A stretch of DNA of 42,488 bases from Nitrospiraceae bacterium (GCA_028064945.1 JAPTWQ010000014.1:1-42488), one strand, 5' to 3'; shown: positions 1-9,554, numbered from the stretch's first letter. Notes: a model not told the origin generated them from the sequence alone. A program made the numbers and translations.

Positions 1-392
1 GAAAGAGGCATAAGTTCGAGTGACACCTTTTCAGGGACGAAGCGGACGACGGAAACCCCCGTGGGAAGGGACAGGGTTGCCCTGTCGAGACGAAGGGTCC
101 TGAGGCCCGGACCCAGAGAACGGCCATCAAGGATGATCGAAAGGTTTTCCGGGTGAATCTGTCCTCCGAAGCCTGGCGGTCCCTCCAGAGTGAGTGTGAC
201 GCGGTCCGGAAGGGATTTTAGCAGCTCGAGATGCGGCGGGAGCTTGACGACGGTGACGGGGACGGTCAGTGAAAAATATTCCCGACCTGGCCTGCTGATG
301 TGGAACCAGAGTGCCAGCGACAGGACCAATGCCAGGATCTTGAGAGGAAGGTTCCTCTCAAGGGATCGCCGAAAAGAGTCCCATCGGATCAC
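1..392 (-). CDS. cdaR: CdaR/YbbR-domain protein, 3' part missing
   Basis: This gene is cut by the left window edge. It starts with GTG at 392, overlapping the cdaA stop codon in a GTGA arrangement, and about 130 residues are visible. After a basic N-terminus comes one hydrophobic segment (around residues 16-32, containing LKILALVLSLALWFHI). A beta-rich stretch resembling a YbbR repeat follows, with phrases such as VTVVKLPPHLELL and PDRVTLTLEGPP. In other bacteria CdaR is the membrane-anchored extracytoplasmic partner that modulates the diadenylate cyclase CdaA. The position directly behind cdaA supports that role here. An ATG at 384 in another frame stops within nine codons, which rules it out as the start. 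Identity rests on position, topology and a partial domain. Confidence 0.72.
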   Translation of the reverse strand, partial: MIRWDSFRRSLERNLPLKILALVLSLALWFHISRPGREYFSLTVPVTVVKLPPHLELLKSLPDRVTLTLEGPPGFGGQIHPENLSIILDGRSLGPGLRTLRLDRATLSLPTGVSVVRFVPEKVSLELMPL

Positions 393-1267
393 GGTCGGTT
401 CCTCGATGAGGGTCTGACGGACTTCATGAATTCAGAAAGTCCGGGGATGAGGGAGATCGACGAATAGAAGCGTTTTCGCAGGGATTGCATTCTCCGGTTT
501 TTGGGGAGTCGGGCTTCTTTACGGAAAAGTCGTGTGAGAGTCTGTCGCAGAAGGATCATGTCCGTCTGCGGTGTGACGCGTCCTGCGACGACAAGGGAGA
601 TCTGAGAAGTTTCCTCGGAAACGACGAGGGCGACGGCATCGGTCTCCTCAGTAATGCCGATGGCCGCCCGATGGCGGGTTCCGTATTGCCGGGAGAGATC
701 GGAAGAGAGGGATATCGGCAAAAAGCAGCCCGCCGTCGAGATTCTGTTCTTGCGGATGATGGCGGCCCCGTCGTGAATGGGAGAGTAGGGGAGAAAGAGG
801 CTGACAAGAAGTTCGTTGGAAATGATGGCATCGAGGGGAACTCCGACCTCGACGATCTCGGAAAGGTCGGTGTTCCTCTCGAGGACGATGATCCCCCCGA
901 TGCCGCGGCGACTGAGACTCTGGAGGGCCTTCACGAGTTCTTCGATGTCGAGCGAGGAGTCGCCCAGAGGGATACCCAGCAAGAGAGGGCTTTTCCCGAC
1001 CCGGGCCAGAGCCTTGCGGATTTCAGGCTGGAAGAGGATCAACAGTGCCAGGACGATCTGTGACCAGAAACTGGTGATCAGCCAGTTGAGAGTATAGAGC
1101 TTGAGCCATCCTGAAACGAAAAAAACCAGCAGGAAGACCAGGACCCCGATGACCATCTGGAAGGCGCGGGTTCCCCTGATGAGAAGAAGAATCTGGTAAA
1201 AGATGAACCAGACGGCCAGAATGTCGAGGATATTCCTCCAGAGGCTCCAGGAGGTCAGTTTATCCAC
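389..1267 (-). CDS. cdaA: Diadenylate cyclase CdaA
   Basis: Makes the second messenger c-di-AMP from two ATP at the cytoplasmic membrane. The 292-residue protein starts with GTG at 1267, preceded by AAGGGAG at good spacing. A longer open frame runs upstream to 1423, but that stretch lies inside folP and looks unlike the family. About three membrane helices occupy the first 90 residues (ILDILAVWFIFYQILLLI, FQMVIGVLVFLLVFFVSG and a third). The DAC domain follows, with the DGA motif in SPIHDGAAIIRKNRI and the RHR motif in YGTRHRAAIGI, both needed for cyclase activity. The length fits CdaA, usually about 270. It overlaps folP by 8 bases and the next gene by 4, so cdaA and cdaR are probably co-translated. 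Confidence 0.93.
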   Translation of the reverse strand: MDKLTSWSLWRNILDILAVWFIFYQILLLIRGTRAFQMVIGVLVFLLVFFVSGWLKLYTLNWLITSFWSQIVLALLILFQPEIRKALARVGKSPLLLGIPLGDSSLDIEELVKALQSLSRRGIGGIIVLERNTDLSEIVEVGVPLDAIISNELLVSLFLPYSPIHDGAAIIRKNRISTAGCFLPISLSSDLSRQYGTRHRAAIGITEETDAVALVVSEETSQISLVVAGRVTPQTDMILLRQTLTRLFRKEARLPKNRRMQSLRKRFYSSISLIPGLSEFMKSVRPSSRNRP

Positions 1268-2111
1268 CGCCGCTCCCTTGGATGGACTGGAGAACGCGAC
1301 GGACCTGGAAGGCGATATCGGGACGGTGGGTCCTGAACAGCGAGGCCCCATGGAGGGTGCACCAGGCCATGACGGCGGCCGTAGGGATGTCTCGTTCCTC
1401 CGGGGAAAGGGGATGCGCCGCATCGTCCAGGAATCGCTTTCTGGACGGGGCTATCAGAAGGAGTTCCTTTCCGGAAAGGGAGTCCATGTGTCGAAGAAGG
1501 GTGAAGTTGTCTTCGGCCGTTTTTCCAAACCCCAGACCAGGATCGAAGATAAGGCGGTCCCGCGCGATTCCGGATTGTTCCAGGCTGGATGCCCGCTCCG
1601 AAAAAAAATCCCGAACATCGGTCAAGACATCCTTGTAGAAGGGCGCGTTCTGCATCGTTTCGGGGGTTCCCTTCATGTGCATGACAACGGCCATGATCTC
1701 CGGATTGGCCCGAAGGATGGCGGAAAAGCCCGGATCTCTGAGGCCTCCGATATCGTTGATAAGGGTGGCCCCGTATGGGATGGCCTCGCGAAAAATCTCG
1801 GGACGACGCGTATCGATGGAAAGAGGGACCGGAATCCCTTCCAGGGCTTCGATGGCAGGAAAGAGTCGGGATCGTTCCTCCTCCTGGGAGATGAAACGGG
1901 AACCGGGTCGGGTGGATTCGGCCCCTATGTCGAGGATCTGGGCTCCCGCCTCGATCAATCGGAATGCCCGATCCCTCAGGGAGAAATTCCCGGACAAGAG
2001 ACCGTCCCCCGAAAAAGAATCGGGGGTCATGTTGATGACCCCCATGATGAGCGGGAGACGCCCCTCCCTTCTCGCGTTTCTAAGAAGTTCCCGGAGGTCA
2101 GCCCGTGGCAT
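1260..2111 (-). CDS. folP: Dihydropteroate synthase
   Basis: Joins p-aminobenzoate to 6-hydroxymethyl-7,8-dihydropterin pyrophosphate in folate synthesis; a cytosolic TIM-barrel enzyme. The 283-residue protein has the expected motifs in order: [14 protein letters not shown] near residue 25 (pterin-binding strand), [13 protein letters not shown] near 60, an IDTRR loop, NDIGG, a [12 protein letters not shown] segment, [12 protein letters not shown], and the C-terminal APSRKRFL anion site. The ATG at 2111 lies inside the end of ftsH (14-base overlap) and has only a weak ribosome site, suggesting translational coupling. folP next to ftsH is a common bacterial arrangement. The C-terminal tail runs into the ribosome site and start of cdaA. 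Confidence 0.96.
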   Translation of the reverse strand: MPRADLRELLRNARREGRLPLIMGVINMTPDSFSGDGLLSGNFSLRDRAFRLIEAGAQILDIGAESTRPGSRFISQEEERSRLFPAIEALEGIPVPLSIDTRRPEIFREAIPYGATLINDIGGLRDPGFSAILRANPEIMAVVMHMKGTPETMQNAPFYKDVLTDVRDFFSERASSLEQSGIARDRLIFDPGLGFGKTAEDNFTLLRHMDSLSGKELLLIAPSRKRFLDDAAHPLSPEERDIPTAAVMAWCTLHGASLFRTHRPDIAFQVRRVLQSIQGSGGG

Positions 2112-3900
2112 TGGCCGCCTGGATGAGGGCGTCGATCTGGGGAGAATCGAGCGTTTCCTTTTCCAGGAGAGCTTCCGCGATGCTGTGCAGCGCCTTCAAA
2201 TGGGTGGATATCAGGTTTTTAGCTTTGGCATAGGCATCGAAAATGATACCGCTCACCTCGCGATCGATATCGATCGCGGTTGATTCGCTGTAATCCCTGC
2301 GCTGAAACATCTCCCGCCCCAGAAATATTTCGTCGTTTTTCTGGGCGAAGGTGATGGGGCCGAGCTTGTCACTCATCCCCCATTCGCAAACCATTTTTCT
2401 CGCCAGATCGGTGGCCCGTTCAATATCGTTTCCGGCTCCAGTCGTGATGGATTTCGTCACGAGCTCTTCCGCGACCCGGCCTCCCATGAGAATGGCGATG
2501 TTGTTCAGCAGAAAGTCCTTCCCATAGGTGTACCGATCGTCGGTGGGAAGCTGCTGTGTGACGCCGAGCGCCCGGCCCCTGGGGATGATCGAGACCTTGT
2601 GAACAGGGTCCGTTCCCGGAAGGAGTTTCGCAACAAGCGTATGGCCGGCTTCATGAAAGGCTGTCACGCGCTTTTCGTCCTCGGTGATGAGGATGGATTT
2701 GCGTTCGACCCCCATGAGGACCTTGTCCTTGGCATCTTCGAACTCGCTCATTTCCACGACTTTTTTATCGCGGCGGGCGGCCAGGAGCGCCGCTTCGTTG
2801 ACCAGGTTCGCAAGGTCGGCTCCTGAAAAGCCGGGGGTCCCACGGGCGACCGTCTCAAGGTTGACGGAGGAGTCGAGCGGGATCTTTTTCGTGTGGACTT
2901 CGAGGATCTTGATCCGGCCCTTGAGGTCGGGTTTCCCGACAATAATCTGTCGATCGAAGCGTCCGGGGCGGAGGAGCGCCGGGTCGAGAACGTCCGGCCT
3001 GTTGGTCGCGGCGATCAGGATGACCCCCTCATTGCTTTCGAACCCGTCCATCTCGACGAGGAGTTGGTTCAGGGTCTGTTCGCGTTCGTCGTGGCCCCCT
3101 CCGAGGCCAGCGCCCCGGTGGCGTCCAACGGCATCGATTTCGTCGATGAAAATGATGCAGGGGGCATTTTTCTTTCCCTGTTCGAAAAGATCCCGGACGC
3201 GGGAAGCACCGACTCCGACGAACATTTCAACGAAGTCCGAGCCGCTGATATGAAAGAAGGGGACATCGGCCTCCCCCGCGATCGCCTTGGCGAGCAGGGT
3301 CTTGCCGGTCCCGGGAGGACCGACGACGAGCACGCCTTTGGGAATATGTCCACCCAGCCTCTGGAACTTGGAGGGATCCTTGAGGAATTCGACGATCTCG
3401 AAAACCTCTTCTTTCGCCTCGTCGACACCTGCAACGTCCGCAAAGGTAATCTTCTTCTTGTCCTCGGTCATCATCTTGGCCCTGGATTTTCCGAAGGACA
3501 TGGCCTTGTTTCCCCCGGTCTGCATCTGCCGCATGAAAAAGACCCAGAGAAGGACGAGGACGATGATCGGTCCCCAGGAGATGAGGAGGCTCATGTACCA
3601 GGGGCTCTCGCCGGGAGGAATGGCGATGATCCTGACATTGCGCTTCTGAAGCTCCTCGACGAGATGCGGATCGTTGGCGGCATAGGTTTGGAAATGGGAT
3701 CCGTCCTTCATCACGCCATTGATATGGTTCCGCTTGATTGTCACTTCGCTGATCTGGTTCATTTCAAGCTTTGAAATGAAATCCGAGTAGATCAGGTTCT
3801 GGGATGTGGGCTGGCGGAACTGAAACATGTCAAAGACAAGAAAAACGACGATTCCGATGATCAACCAGAGGGCAAGATTCTTGTAGAACGGCTTCATCAA
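2098..3900 (-). CDS. ftsH: ATP-dependent zinc metalloprotease FtsH
   Basis: Membrane-bound hexameric AAA+ protease that extracts and degrades membrane and regulatory proteins. The 600-residue protein has an N-terminal helix at about 9-27, a periplasmic part, and a second helix at about 104-122. The AAA domain has Walker A GPPGTGKT at 194-201, Walker B IIFIDEID near 249, and a second region of homology [19 protein letters not shown]. The zinc site HEAGH is at 416-420. It starts at ATG 3900 behind AAGGAGG. hpt lies 112 bases upstream with a promoter candidate and a stem-loop between them, so ftsH may be transcribed separately from the hem block as well as with it. The length is slightly below the 610-650 typical of the family. 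Confidence 0.98.
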   Translation of the reverse strand: MMKPFYKNLALWLIIGIVVFLVFDMFQFRQPTSQNLIYSDFISKLEMNQISEVTIKRNHINGVMKDGSHFQTYAANDPHLVEELQKRNVRIIAIPPGESPWYMSLLISWGPIIVLVLLWVFFMRQMQTGGNKAMSFGKSRAKMMTEDKKKITFADVAGVDEAKEEVFEIVEFLKDPSKFQRLGGHIPKGVLVVGPPGTGKTLLAKAIAGEADVPFFHISGSDFVEMFVGVGASRVRDLFEQGKKNAPCIIFIDEIDAVGRHRGAGLGGGHDEREQTLNQLLVEMDGFESNEGVILIAATNRPDVLDPALLRPGRFDRQIIVGKPDLKGRIKILEVHTKKIPLDSSVNLETVARGTPGFSGADLANLVNEAALLAARRDKKVVEMSEFEDAKDKVLMGVERKSILITEDEKRVTAFHEAGHTLVAKLLPGTDPVHKVSIIPRGRALGVTQQLPTDDRYTYGKDFLLNNIAILMGGRVAEELVTKSITTGAGNDIERATDLARKMVCEWGMSDKLGPITFAQKNDEIFLGREMFQRRDYSESTAIDIDREVSGIIFDAYAKAKNLISTHLKALHSIAEALLEKETLDSPQIDALIQAANATG

Positions 3901-3931
3901 CAGATTCCTCCTTCAAGGGGTGCGATTTCTG

Positions 3932-3960
3932 ATTCTAGCATGGAGCCTACCCCTCTTCAA
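3932..3960 (-). promoter_or_regulatory. Promoter candidate for ftsH
   Basis: Read on the minus strand, TTGAAG (3955-3960) is followed by a 17-base spacer and TAGAAT (3932-3937). A TG one base upstream of the -10 box makes it an extended -10 element, TGCTAGAAT. It lies about 31 bases before the ftsH ATG. The assignment is by pattern only, but the same extended -10 word recurs before other minus-strand transcription units in the window. Confidence 0.5.
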
Positions 3961-3961
3961 T

Positions 3962-3981
3962 CGGATTTTGTGAAAAATCCG
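3962..3981. other. Perfect 8-bp stem-loop between hpt and ftsH
   Basis: CGGATTTT and AAAATCCG form a perfect inverted repeat around a four-base loop. It sits just upstream of the ftsH promoter candidate and 31 bases past the hpt stop codon at 4013. No long T tract follows on the minus strand, so it could be a weak terminator of the upstream transcript, an mRNA-stabilising hairpin, or a regulator site. Confidence 0.45.
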
Positions 3982-4012
3982 GCAAGGAGAAAGGGTTCCT
4001 CGGACCCTGGGA

Positions 4013-4540
4013 TCAGGATGTCTGATCGAGGACGGCGATGAAGGGGAGAGTCCGGTACTTGTTCTTGTAATCAAGCCCGTAACCGATGACGAAACGGTTC
4101 GGAATGGAAAATCCGGTATAGTCCGGTGAAAATGAGACTTCCCTGCCTCCTGTCTTGTCGAGAAGTGCGCAAAAACGGACGCTTTCGGGATGGTGCCGGG
4201 AGAGGACATCCATGATGAGCGTGGCGGTTTTTCCGGAGTCGACGATATCCTCGATCACCAGCACATCGGTCCCCCTCAGGTTTAGGGATGGCTCTGACAG
4301 AAGTCTGGTCGTCCCTGTTCCGTCCGCAGAAGGAGCGGAGGATGTCATCATGAAGTCGATCTGGGCGGGAATGCCGATCGATCGCGCAAGATCGGCGGTA
4401 AAGGCGAAGGCTCCCTTCAGGATTCCGATCAGAACCAGATTCTTCCCTTCATAGTCCCGGGTTATCCTCAGGCCGAGCTCTCGAATCCGGTGGACAATTT
4501 CTTCCTGGGTAATCAGGGGTCTTCCAAAAATTTTTTCCAC
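4013..4540 (-). CDS. hpt: Hypoxanthine phosphoribosyltransferase
   Basis: Salvages hypoxanthine/guanine to IMP/GMP using PRPP in the cytosol. The 175-residue product starts with GTG at 4540 (VEKIFGRPLI), preceded by GGGAGAGA. An open frame continues upstream to 4708, but that part overlaps tilS coding sequence and is unlike the family. Visible motifs are LIGILKGAFAF near residue 40, the PRPP loop VIEDIVDSGKT near 97-107, and the C-terminal FVIGYGLDYKNKYR that contacts the purine. The length matches the family (about 180). It overlaps tilS by 28 bases; tilS-hpt-ftsH is a widely conserved gene order, which supports all three calls. Confidence 0.95.
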   Translation of the reverse strand: MEKIFGRPLITQEEIVHRIRELGLRITRDYEGKNLVLIGILKGAFAFTADLARSIGIPAQIDFMMTSSAPSADGTGTTRLLSEPSLNLRGTDVLVIEDIVDSGKTATLIMDVLSRHHPESVRFCALLDKTGGREVSFSPDYTGFSIPNRFVIGYGLDYKNKYRTLPFIAVLDQTS

Positions 4541-6006
4541 TCGGATCTCTCCCGCGACTGATAGGTTAATGCGACTTCCGTCCCTGAGCCGGTTTCCGGC
4601 AGGCAGCCTGTTCTGTCGAGGATTCCCGGGATCCAGATGGCCAGCGAGCCCCTGCAAAGCACTGGGAGAATGAACTTTCTGTAGGTGGTCATCGGTCGAT
4701 CCTTCCATAAGGCAGAAACGGTGGGCGGGGCATTGTCATCCTCCCCAGGAAAGACCCGCTGACCCGAATCCCAGTAACGGAAAAAAAGTGATGACCCAGT
4801 ATCCGTGACGGCAGGAATGGAGACGAAGGTTCTTGCGCCAGGCCGGGTCCGGTGCGGGTCCGGCACTCTCTCCACCGGTTTCCGGTCCACGATCAGAACT
4901 CCGCCGCGTGGTGGGAAAATCGTCAGGGTTGTCGAACCTTCCGGCAGAATCGAAGGGCTTAAATCGTATCGCCATTTTTCCGTTTCAGGGTACTTGTATA
5001 CCAGATCCGCTCTTCCGAAGACAAGACTCAGAACCCATCCCTTGCCCAGGGGGAAATTACGGAGAGGCTTCTCCGGGTCGCTCTGTTCGAGAGAACGCAG
5101 CAGATTCCTTTCGTGCGGGATCGGCAAGCCGTGAAGGCTTTGCCGATTGAGAAGAGAACGGAGAAAAAATCCCTGGGCGGACGGGCGCATCGAGTGGTAC
5201 AGAAAAAGGGAAAACCGGATGTGGCCGGGATATTCATCCTCGCAGAGAAGAGGTGGGGAAATCGTGGGAAGGGATGTTTCCCGCTCCATGAGCGAGGCCA
5301 GATGGCCGAGGTGGCGTGTGCCCTCCGGGGGAAAAAACCGGTCGATCTCTTTCCGAAGCGTCAGGCGTATCCGGTTTCTGAGATGTTTTGGATCCGTGTT
5401 TGCCGGATCCTCCCGGTAGGGTATCCCGGCCCCTTCCAGTGCCAGCCGTATTTCCTGACGGTCGAACGCAAGCAGGGGACGGAAGATTCTCCCGCGGCTT
5501 TCCGGTGCGATTCCGATCAGGGATCTCGGTCCGCCCCCCCTGAAAAGGTTGGCGAGGATCGTTTCGATCCGGTCGTCCAGCTGATGTCCGAGAAAGAGGG
5601 CCGCATGAGGATGGGCCAAGAGAAATCCATCGAAAAATGCGTGCCGCTCCTGACGCAAGACTGTTTCGGAGAGTTCCGGGCGGGAGAGGTCGGATGAGGA
5701 GGACTCTCCGGAGTGGAAGCGAAATCCCATCCTTTCAGCCAGGCTTCTTACGAAAGAGAGATCCTCCGCGTTCCTGTCCCGGTCGGTGTGATGGTTGAAG
5801 TGAAGGAGGGTGGTTCTGACTGACTGCGGGGCGAGCCGGCTCAGAATCTGGCAAAGAAGGACCGAGTCTCCTCCTCCGGATACGGCCACGGCCCATTCCG
5901 TGAAGCGGGGAGGGGAGTCGTTCCCGGTCAGAAGGCTGTGGCGTAAAAGAAAGTCCCGGATTCCTGTCTCAAAGGGGGCGAGGGGATCCGGTGAAAGGTT
6001 GATCAT
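4513..6006 (-). CDS. tilS: tRNA(Ile)-lysidine synthase TilS
   Basis: ATP-dependent ligase that converts C34 of tRNA-Ile(CAU) to lysidine so that AUA is read as isoleucine. The protein has about 497 residues from ATG 6006, which has GAGGAAG seven bases upstream. An earlier ATG at 6033 is in frame but lacks a comparable ribosome site. The PP-loop signature SGGGDS is at about 43-48, followed by LLHFNHH, the helix GHQLDDRIETILANLFRG, and the RNRIR motif in DPKHLRNRIRLTL. The roughly 250 residues after the catalytic domain would be the tRNA-binding part; their similarity is weak, as usual. It overlaps ribF by 38 bases and hpt by 28. Confidence 0.93.
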   Translation of the reverse strand: MINLSPDPLAPFETGIRDFLLRHSLLTGNDSPPRFTEWAVAVSGGGDSVLLCQILSRLAPQSVRTTLLHFNHHTDRDRNAEDLSFVRSLAERMGFRFHSGESSSSDLSRPELSETVLRQERHAFFDGFLLAHPHAALFLGHQLDDRIETILANLFRGGGPRSLIGIAPESRGRIFRPLLAFDRQEIRLALEGAGIPYREDPANTDPKHLRNRIRLTLRKEIDRFFPPEGTRHLGHLASLMERETSLPTISPPLLCEDEYPGHIRFSLFLYHSMRPSAQGFFLRSLLNRQSLHGLPIPHERNLLRSLEQSDPEKPLRNFPLGKGWVLSLVFGRADLVYKYPETEKWRYDLSPSILPEGSTTLTIFPPRGGVLIVDRKPVERVPDPHRTRPGARTFVSIPAVTDTGSSLFFRYWDSGQRVFPGEDDNAPPTVSALWKDRPMTTYRKFILPVLCRGSLAIWIPGILDRTGCLPETGSGTEVALTYQSRERSEWKKFLEDP

Positions 6007-6934
6007 GGAGAAGCTTCCTCGCTTTATCGACATCCGCCGCGATCTGGAGCTTGAGAGCCTCGACGCTGGCGAAGGATCGCTCTCCCCGGATTCTGTTAAA
6101 GAAGAGCACTGTATGCCACTCGCCGTAACAGTTTTTGTCGAAATTGAAGAGATGGGTTTCGACCACGGGGCGGTGGGTCCCGAAAGTGGGTTTTGTTCCT
6201 ATGTAGGTGGCCCCGTCGAGAAATCGTCCTCCAATCAGGGTCCGTGTGGCATATACGCCAGGGGGTGGGATGAGGCGGTGGTCTGGGGGAATCAGGTTCA
6301 GTGTGGGGAATCCGAGATCACGACCCCTTTTTTCGCCCTCGGAAACGGGACCCGACACCTCGATGGGGCGGGTCAGAAGCCGGTTGGCCTCTGCGATCTC
6401 TCCGTGGTCGATGGCTTTGCGGATTCGGGAGCTAGAGACCCGTCCTCCCATGTCCGCATAAGGGGGAACGGCGGAGACGGTCACTCCGAGCGGGGAAAGA
6501 ATCCGGGACAGGTCGTCGATGGAGCCCGTACGGCCGTGGCCGAACCGGAATCCCTCTCCGACGATGAGGAGAACGGGATGAAAAAGGTCCCAGAGTATGG
6601 AAAGGGCGAATTCTTCGGGGGAGAGCATCTGGATGGACTTGTCGAAGGTCAGGATGGCCAGGATGTCCAGTCCGAGATCAGCCAGGACTTTTTCTTTTTG
6701 TTCCGGAGACATGATCATGCGGAAAGGGGATTCCGGCGACAGGAAAAAGAGTGGATGTGGATCAAAGGTCAAAAGGAGGGCCGGAACATGTCTTGTTCGG
6801 GCGTTATCCATTAGCTGTTTCAGGAGAAACTGGTGACCTGCATGAACGCCGTCAAAGTTTCCGATGGTGATGGCGTGGGGACCCGGTGGAATGAGATTGC
6901 GCAGGGATTCCCGTGTTCCCCTGAAAGTTTTCAT
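5969..6934 (-). CDS. ribF: Bifunctional riboflavin kinase / FAD synthetase
   Basis: Phosphorylates riboflavin to FMN and adenylates FMN to FAD. The 321-residue protein has the N-terminal nucleotidyltransferase signature GNFDGVHAGHQFLLKQLM near 22, LLLTFDPHPLFF near 55, and GEGFRFGHGRTG near 125. The C-terminal kinase part carries GRDLGFPTLNL near 205 and the PPGVYA strand. It starts at ATG 6934, overlapping the hemB stop in an ATGA junction. The adjacent haem, folate and lysidine genes make it part of a broad cofactor block. Confidence 0.95.
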   Translation of the reverse strand: MKTFRGTRESLRNLIPPGPHAITIGNFDGVHAGHQFLLKQLMDNARTRHVPALLLTFDPHPLFFLSPESPFRMIMSPEQKEKVLADLGLDILAILTFDKSIQMLSPEEFALSILWDLFHPVLLIVGEGFRFGHGRTGSIDDLSRILSPLGVTVSAVPPYADMGGRVSSSRIRKAIDHGEIAEANRLLTRPIEVSGPVSEGEKRGRDLGFPTLNLIPPDHRLIPPPGVYATRTLIGGRFLDGATYIGTKPTFGTHRPVVETHLFNFDKNCYGEWHTVLFFNRIRGERSFASVEALKLQIAADVDKARKLLHDQPFTGSPRPL

Positions 6935-7911
6935 GGCCGGCGTTGAAGGAGCTTGGCAGCCGGAACGGCGAAATAGGTGACGATCATCTGGGCCCCCGCC
7001 CGGCGGATGGCCGTGAGCGATTCGATCATCACCCTGTCCTGGTCGATCCAGCCATTCTGTCCCGCCGCGCAGATCATGGCGTATTCCCCGCTCACCTGGT
7101 AGGCGGCGATCGGCAGGTCCGAGGATCCTGCCACCCTGGCAATGATGTCAAGGTAGGCCAAGGCCGGCTTGACCATCAGGATGTCGGCTCCTTCCTCTGC
7201 ATCGAGACGGGCTTCCCTGAGGGCATCCTTGATGCCCCGGTAATCCATCTGGTAAGAGGCGCGGTCTCCGAACTGTGGACCCGACATCATGGCATCCCGG
7301 AAGGGGCCATAAAGTCCGGATGCGTACTTCACGGCGTAGGACAGAATGAGGGTATCGGAAAAGGCATTCCGGTCGAGCGTTGTACGAATGGCGAGAACCC
7401 TTCCGTCCATCATGTCCGAGGGGGCGACGATGTCGGCCCCCGCCTGGGCATGGAGAAGAGCCATGGCTGAAAGAACGTCAAGGGTGGGGTCGTTCTCGAT
7501 CCTTTCTCCGCAGACGAGGCCGCAGTGTCCATGCGTCGTGTATTCGTCGATGCATATATCCGTCATGACGACAAAGTCGGGATAAGTTGCGCGGATGAGT
7601 CCGATGGCCTGCGGCACCGGTCCGTCCGGATTCAGGGCCTCCGATCCGTTTTCGTCCTTTCTTTCGGGAATTCCGAAAAGAAGGACGGACCGGATCCCCG
7701 CCGTCCAGGCCTCCTCAAGGGCTTCGGGAAGTCTGTCCAGGGAATAACGGTAGACTCCCGGCATCGATGAAATCGGCTCCTTGCGGTTGTGGCCGAAGGT
7801 CACGAAGAGAGGAAGAATCATGTGCTCGGGAGAGAGATCCACTTCGCGCACAAGATTTCTGATGGTGGCCGAATTTCTGAGTCGCCTCGGACGTTCTAGG
7901 GGATGGCTCAC
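6931..7911 (-). CDS. hemB: Delta-aminolevulinic acid dehydratase (porphobilinogen synthase)
   Basis: Condenses two 5-aminolevulinates to porphobilinogen. The 326-residue protein starts with GTG at 7911, overlapping the cobA-hemD stop by 4 bases, with GAGGAG about 11 bases upstream. The catalytic lysine regions are visible as AVKYASGLYGPFRDA (near 195) and ILMVKPALAYLDI (near 247), together with VAPSDMMDGRV and AAYQVSGEYAM. The metal loop reads DICIDEYTTHGHCG at 118-131, with Cys120, Asp122 and Cys130. Classical zinc enzymes have three cysteines here, and magnesium-type enzymes have none, so this one is intermediate. The fold and pathway role are secure; the metal preference is not. Confidence 0.97.
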   Translation of the reverse strand: MSHPLERPRRLRNSATIRNLVREVDLSPEHMILPLFVTFGHNRKEPISSMPGVYRYSLDRLPEALEEAWTAGIRSVLLFGIPERKDENGSEALNPDGPVPQAIGLIRATYPDFVVMTDICIDEYTTHGHCGLVCGERIENDPTLDVLSAMALLHAQAGADIVAPSDMMDGRVLAIRTTLDRNAFSDTLILSYAVKYASGLYGPFRDAMMSGPQFGDRASYQMDYRGIKDALREARLDAEEGADILMVKPALAYLDIIARVAGSSDLPIAAYQVSGEYAMICAAGQNGWIDQDRVMIESLTAIRRAGAQMIVTYFAVPAAKLLQRRP

Positions 7912-9554
7912 GTGGTTACGCGCTCCTCGGAATCAAAGGGATTATTCCCGTGGGAGGGGGACTCCCCCTTGGGGTTCTCTGCGATGCCAGAATTATTCCC
8001 TATCGGGGAAAGGAAATCCAGTGCGGATTCAATGATGCCCTTTGCCGTCGGGGTCTTGGACTCGATGATCCGTTGGACGTGGGCTTCCGAGAGGGCGCCT
8101 GCGGTTGTGGGTCCGATTGCGAGTGCGGGAATGGTGAGAATTTTCGAATGATGGTCCGGAAAAAGTTTCAGAAGCCCCTGGACAGCCGAAGGACTGTAAT
8201 GAATGACGAGATCGATGGCTCCCTGGTTCAGAAGGGACTCCAGTCTCTCTCTTTTGTAATCGGGAAGGGATGGAAGGTGATTTGCGTAAATCCCGATCGT
8301 CTCCACGGAGAATCCGAGTTTCCGGAGTCCTTCCGGTATCAGCCCGGTCCCCTTGTCTCCCCGGATGATGAGCACGCTTTCGTTGTGAGGCTCCGGAAAA
8401 GAGGCGAAGGTGTCGATGACCCCCTGGCCATGGGAGCTTTCCGGAGTGGAGTCCGGAAAAAGTCCGGCCATTTCGAGGGCCTCGGTGGTGGCCGGTCCCA
8501 TGGAAAAGAACCGGATGCCCGCAAGCGAACGGAGGTCAATTTTTTTTTCGCAGAGTTTTCGGAGAAAGTGCCGCACCCCGTTCGGGCTCAAAAAAACAAG
8601 CCAGGAAAACCCGGCCAGGCCGAGAAGCGACGATTCGGCATTTGCGGTTGACTCCGGAACCACGGAAATGGTCGGACAGGATATAACCGTCGCCCCCAAT
8701 CCTTCAAGTATGGCCATAAGCTCGGTCGAGCTTTCCCGTTCCCGGGTCAGGAGAATTCTCTTTCCGAAAAGGGGAAGGCGTTGAATCCATGCGATCTCGG
8801 GACGGAGCGCGACCACTCCGCCGATCAGAAGAGTCACTGGCGGTGTCAGGGGGGTTCGGTCGAGAAATCTGGACAGGTCTCCCAGGGTAGTCTCGAAGGA
8901 TTGCTGATCCGGGGTCGTTCCCCATCGGACCAAAAGAACGGGAGTTGTTTCTGAAAGTCCTGCCTGAAGAAGTCTTTTCGCAAGCTGCTTCATGAAAAGG
9001 ACTCCCATCAGAACCACAATCGTCTGATTGGGGCTTGTAAGAGCCGCGACATCCTGGACGGTCCATTTTTCGGGGTTGTCGTGAGCCGTCAGAATGATGA
9101 GTCTCGAGTTGTGATCCCTGTGGGTGACCGGCACACCGGCGTAAGCTGGAACAGCAATGGTGGAGGAGATCCCGGGGACAACCGAGAAGGGAATGCCGGC
9201 ATTTTTGAGCGCCTGTGCCTCCTCTCCTCCCCGTCCGAAGACAAAGGGATCACCCCCCTTGAGACGAACCACCGTTTTTCCCTTGCGGGCATGGTCGATC
9301 ATGATGGCTTCAATTTCCGACTGGGACATCCGGGGATGATTCCGGATCTTTCCCACATCGATCCTCAATGCGTGCGGGGGGGCGAGGTCGAGAAGCTCGA
9401 GGGAAACGAGATGGTCGTAAAGAACCACGTCCGCAGTTCCGAGGAGATGGGCCCCTTTTCTAGAAATCAGACCCGGATCTCCCGGGCCGGCCCCGACAAG
9501 ATGGACGCGTGGGAGAATCATTCCAAACTGTTTATTCAGTGTATCCCGGGACAA
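7908..9554 (-). CDS. cobA-hemD: Fused uroporphyrinogen-III C-methyltransferase / uroporphyrinogen-III synthase (CobA-HemD)
   Basis: A 548-residue fusion. The N-terminal half (about 1-260) is a SUMT: VGAGPGDPGL near 17, VVRLKGGDPFVFGRGGEE near 95, VVPGISS and GVPVTHRDH, and LLVRWGTTPDQQ. It methylates uroporphyrinogen III on the way to siroheme and cobalamin. The C-terminal half (about 268-525) is HemD-like, with KRILLTRERE at its start, FLSPNGVRHF, FFSMGPATTEAL, a YSPSAVQGLL stretch and AIGPTTAGAL near the end; it cyclises hydroxymethylbilane. The start is uncertain. TTG 9554 has GAGGAG ten bases upstream, while ATG 9521 gives the usual short CobA leader but a poor ribosome site. A 122-base gap separates it from hemC. 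The C-terminal 25 residues look unstructured. Confidence 0.93.
   Translation of the reverse strand: MSRDTLNKQFGMILPRVHLVGAGPGDPGLISRKGAHLLGTADVVLYDHLVSLELLDLAPPHALRIDVGKIRNHPRMSQSEIEAIMIDHARKGKTVVRLKGGDPFVFGRGGEEAQALKNAGIPFSVVPGISSTIAVPAYAGVPVTHRDHNSRLIILTAHDNPEKWTVQDVAALTSPNQTIVVLMGVLFMKQLAKRLLQAGLSETTPVLLVRWGTTPDQQSFETTLGDLSRFLDRTPLTPPVTLLIGGVVALRPEIAWIQRLPLFGKRILLTRERESSTELMAILEGLGATVISCPTISVVPESTANAESSLLGLAGFSWLVFLSPNGVRHFLRKLCEKKIDLRSLAGIRFFSMGPATTEALEMAGLFPDSTPESSHGQGVIDTFASFPEPHNESVLIIRGDKGTGLIPEGLRKLGFSVETIGIYANHLPSLPDYKRERLESLLNQGAIDLVIHYSPSAVQGLLKLFPDHHSKILTIPALAIGPTTAGALSEAHVQRIIESKTPTAKGIIESALDFLSPIGNNSGIAENPKGESPSHGNNPFDSEERVTT

Noticed and set aside
1203..2126. Plus-strand frame of 307 codons opposite folP
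   Set aside because: The opposite strand carries all dihydropteroate synthase motifs; this frame shows none of any family.
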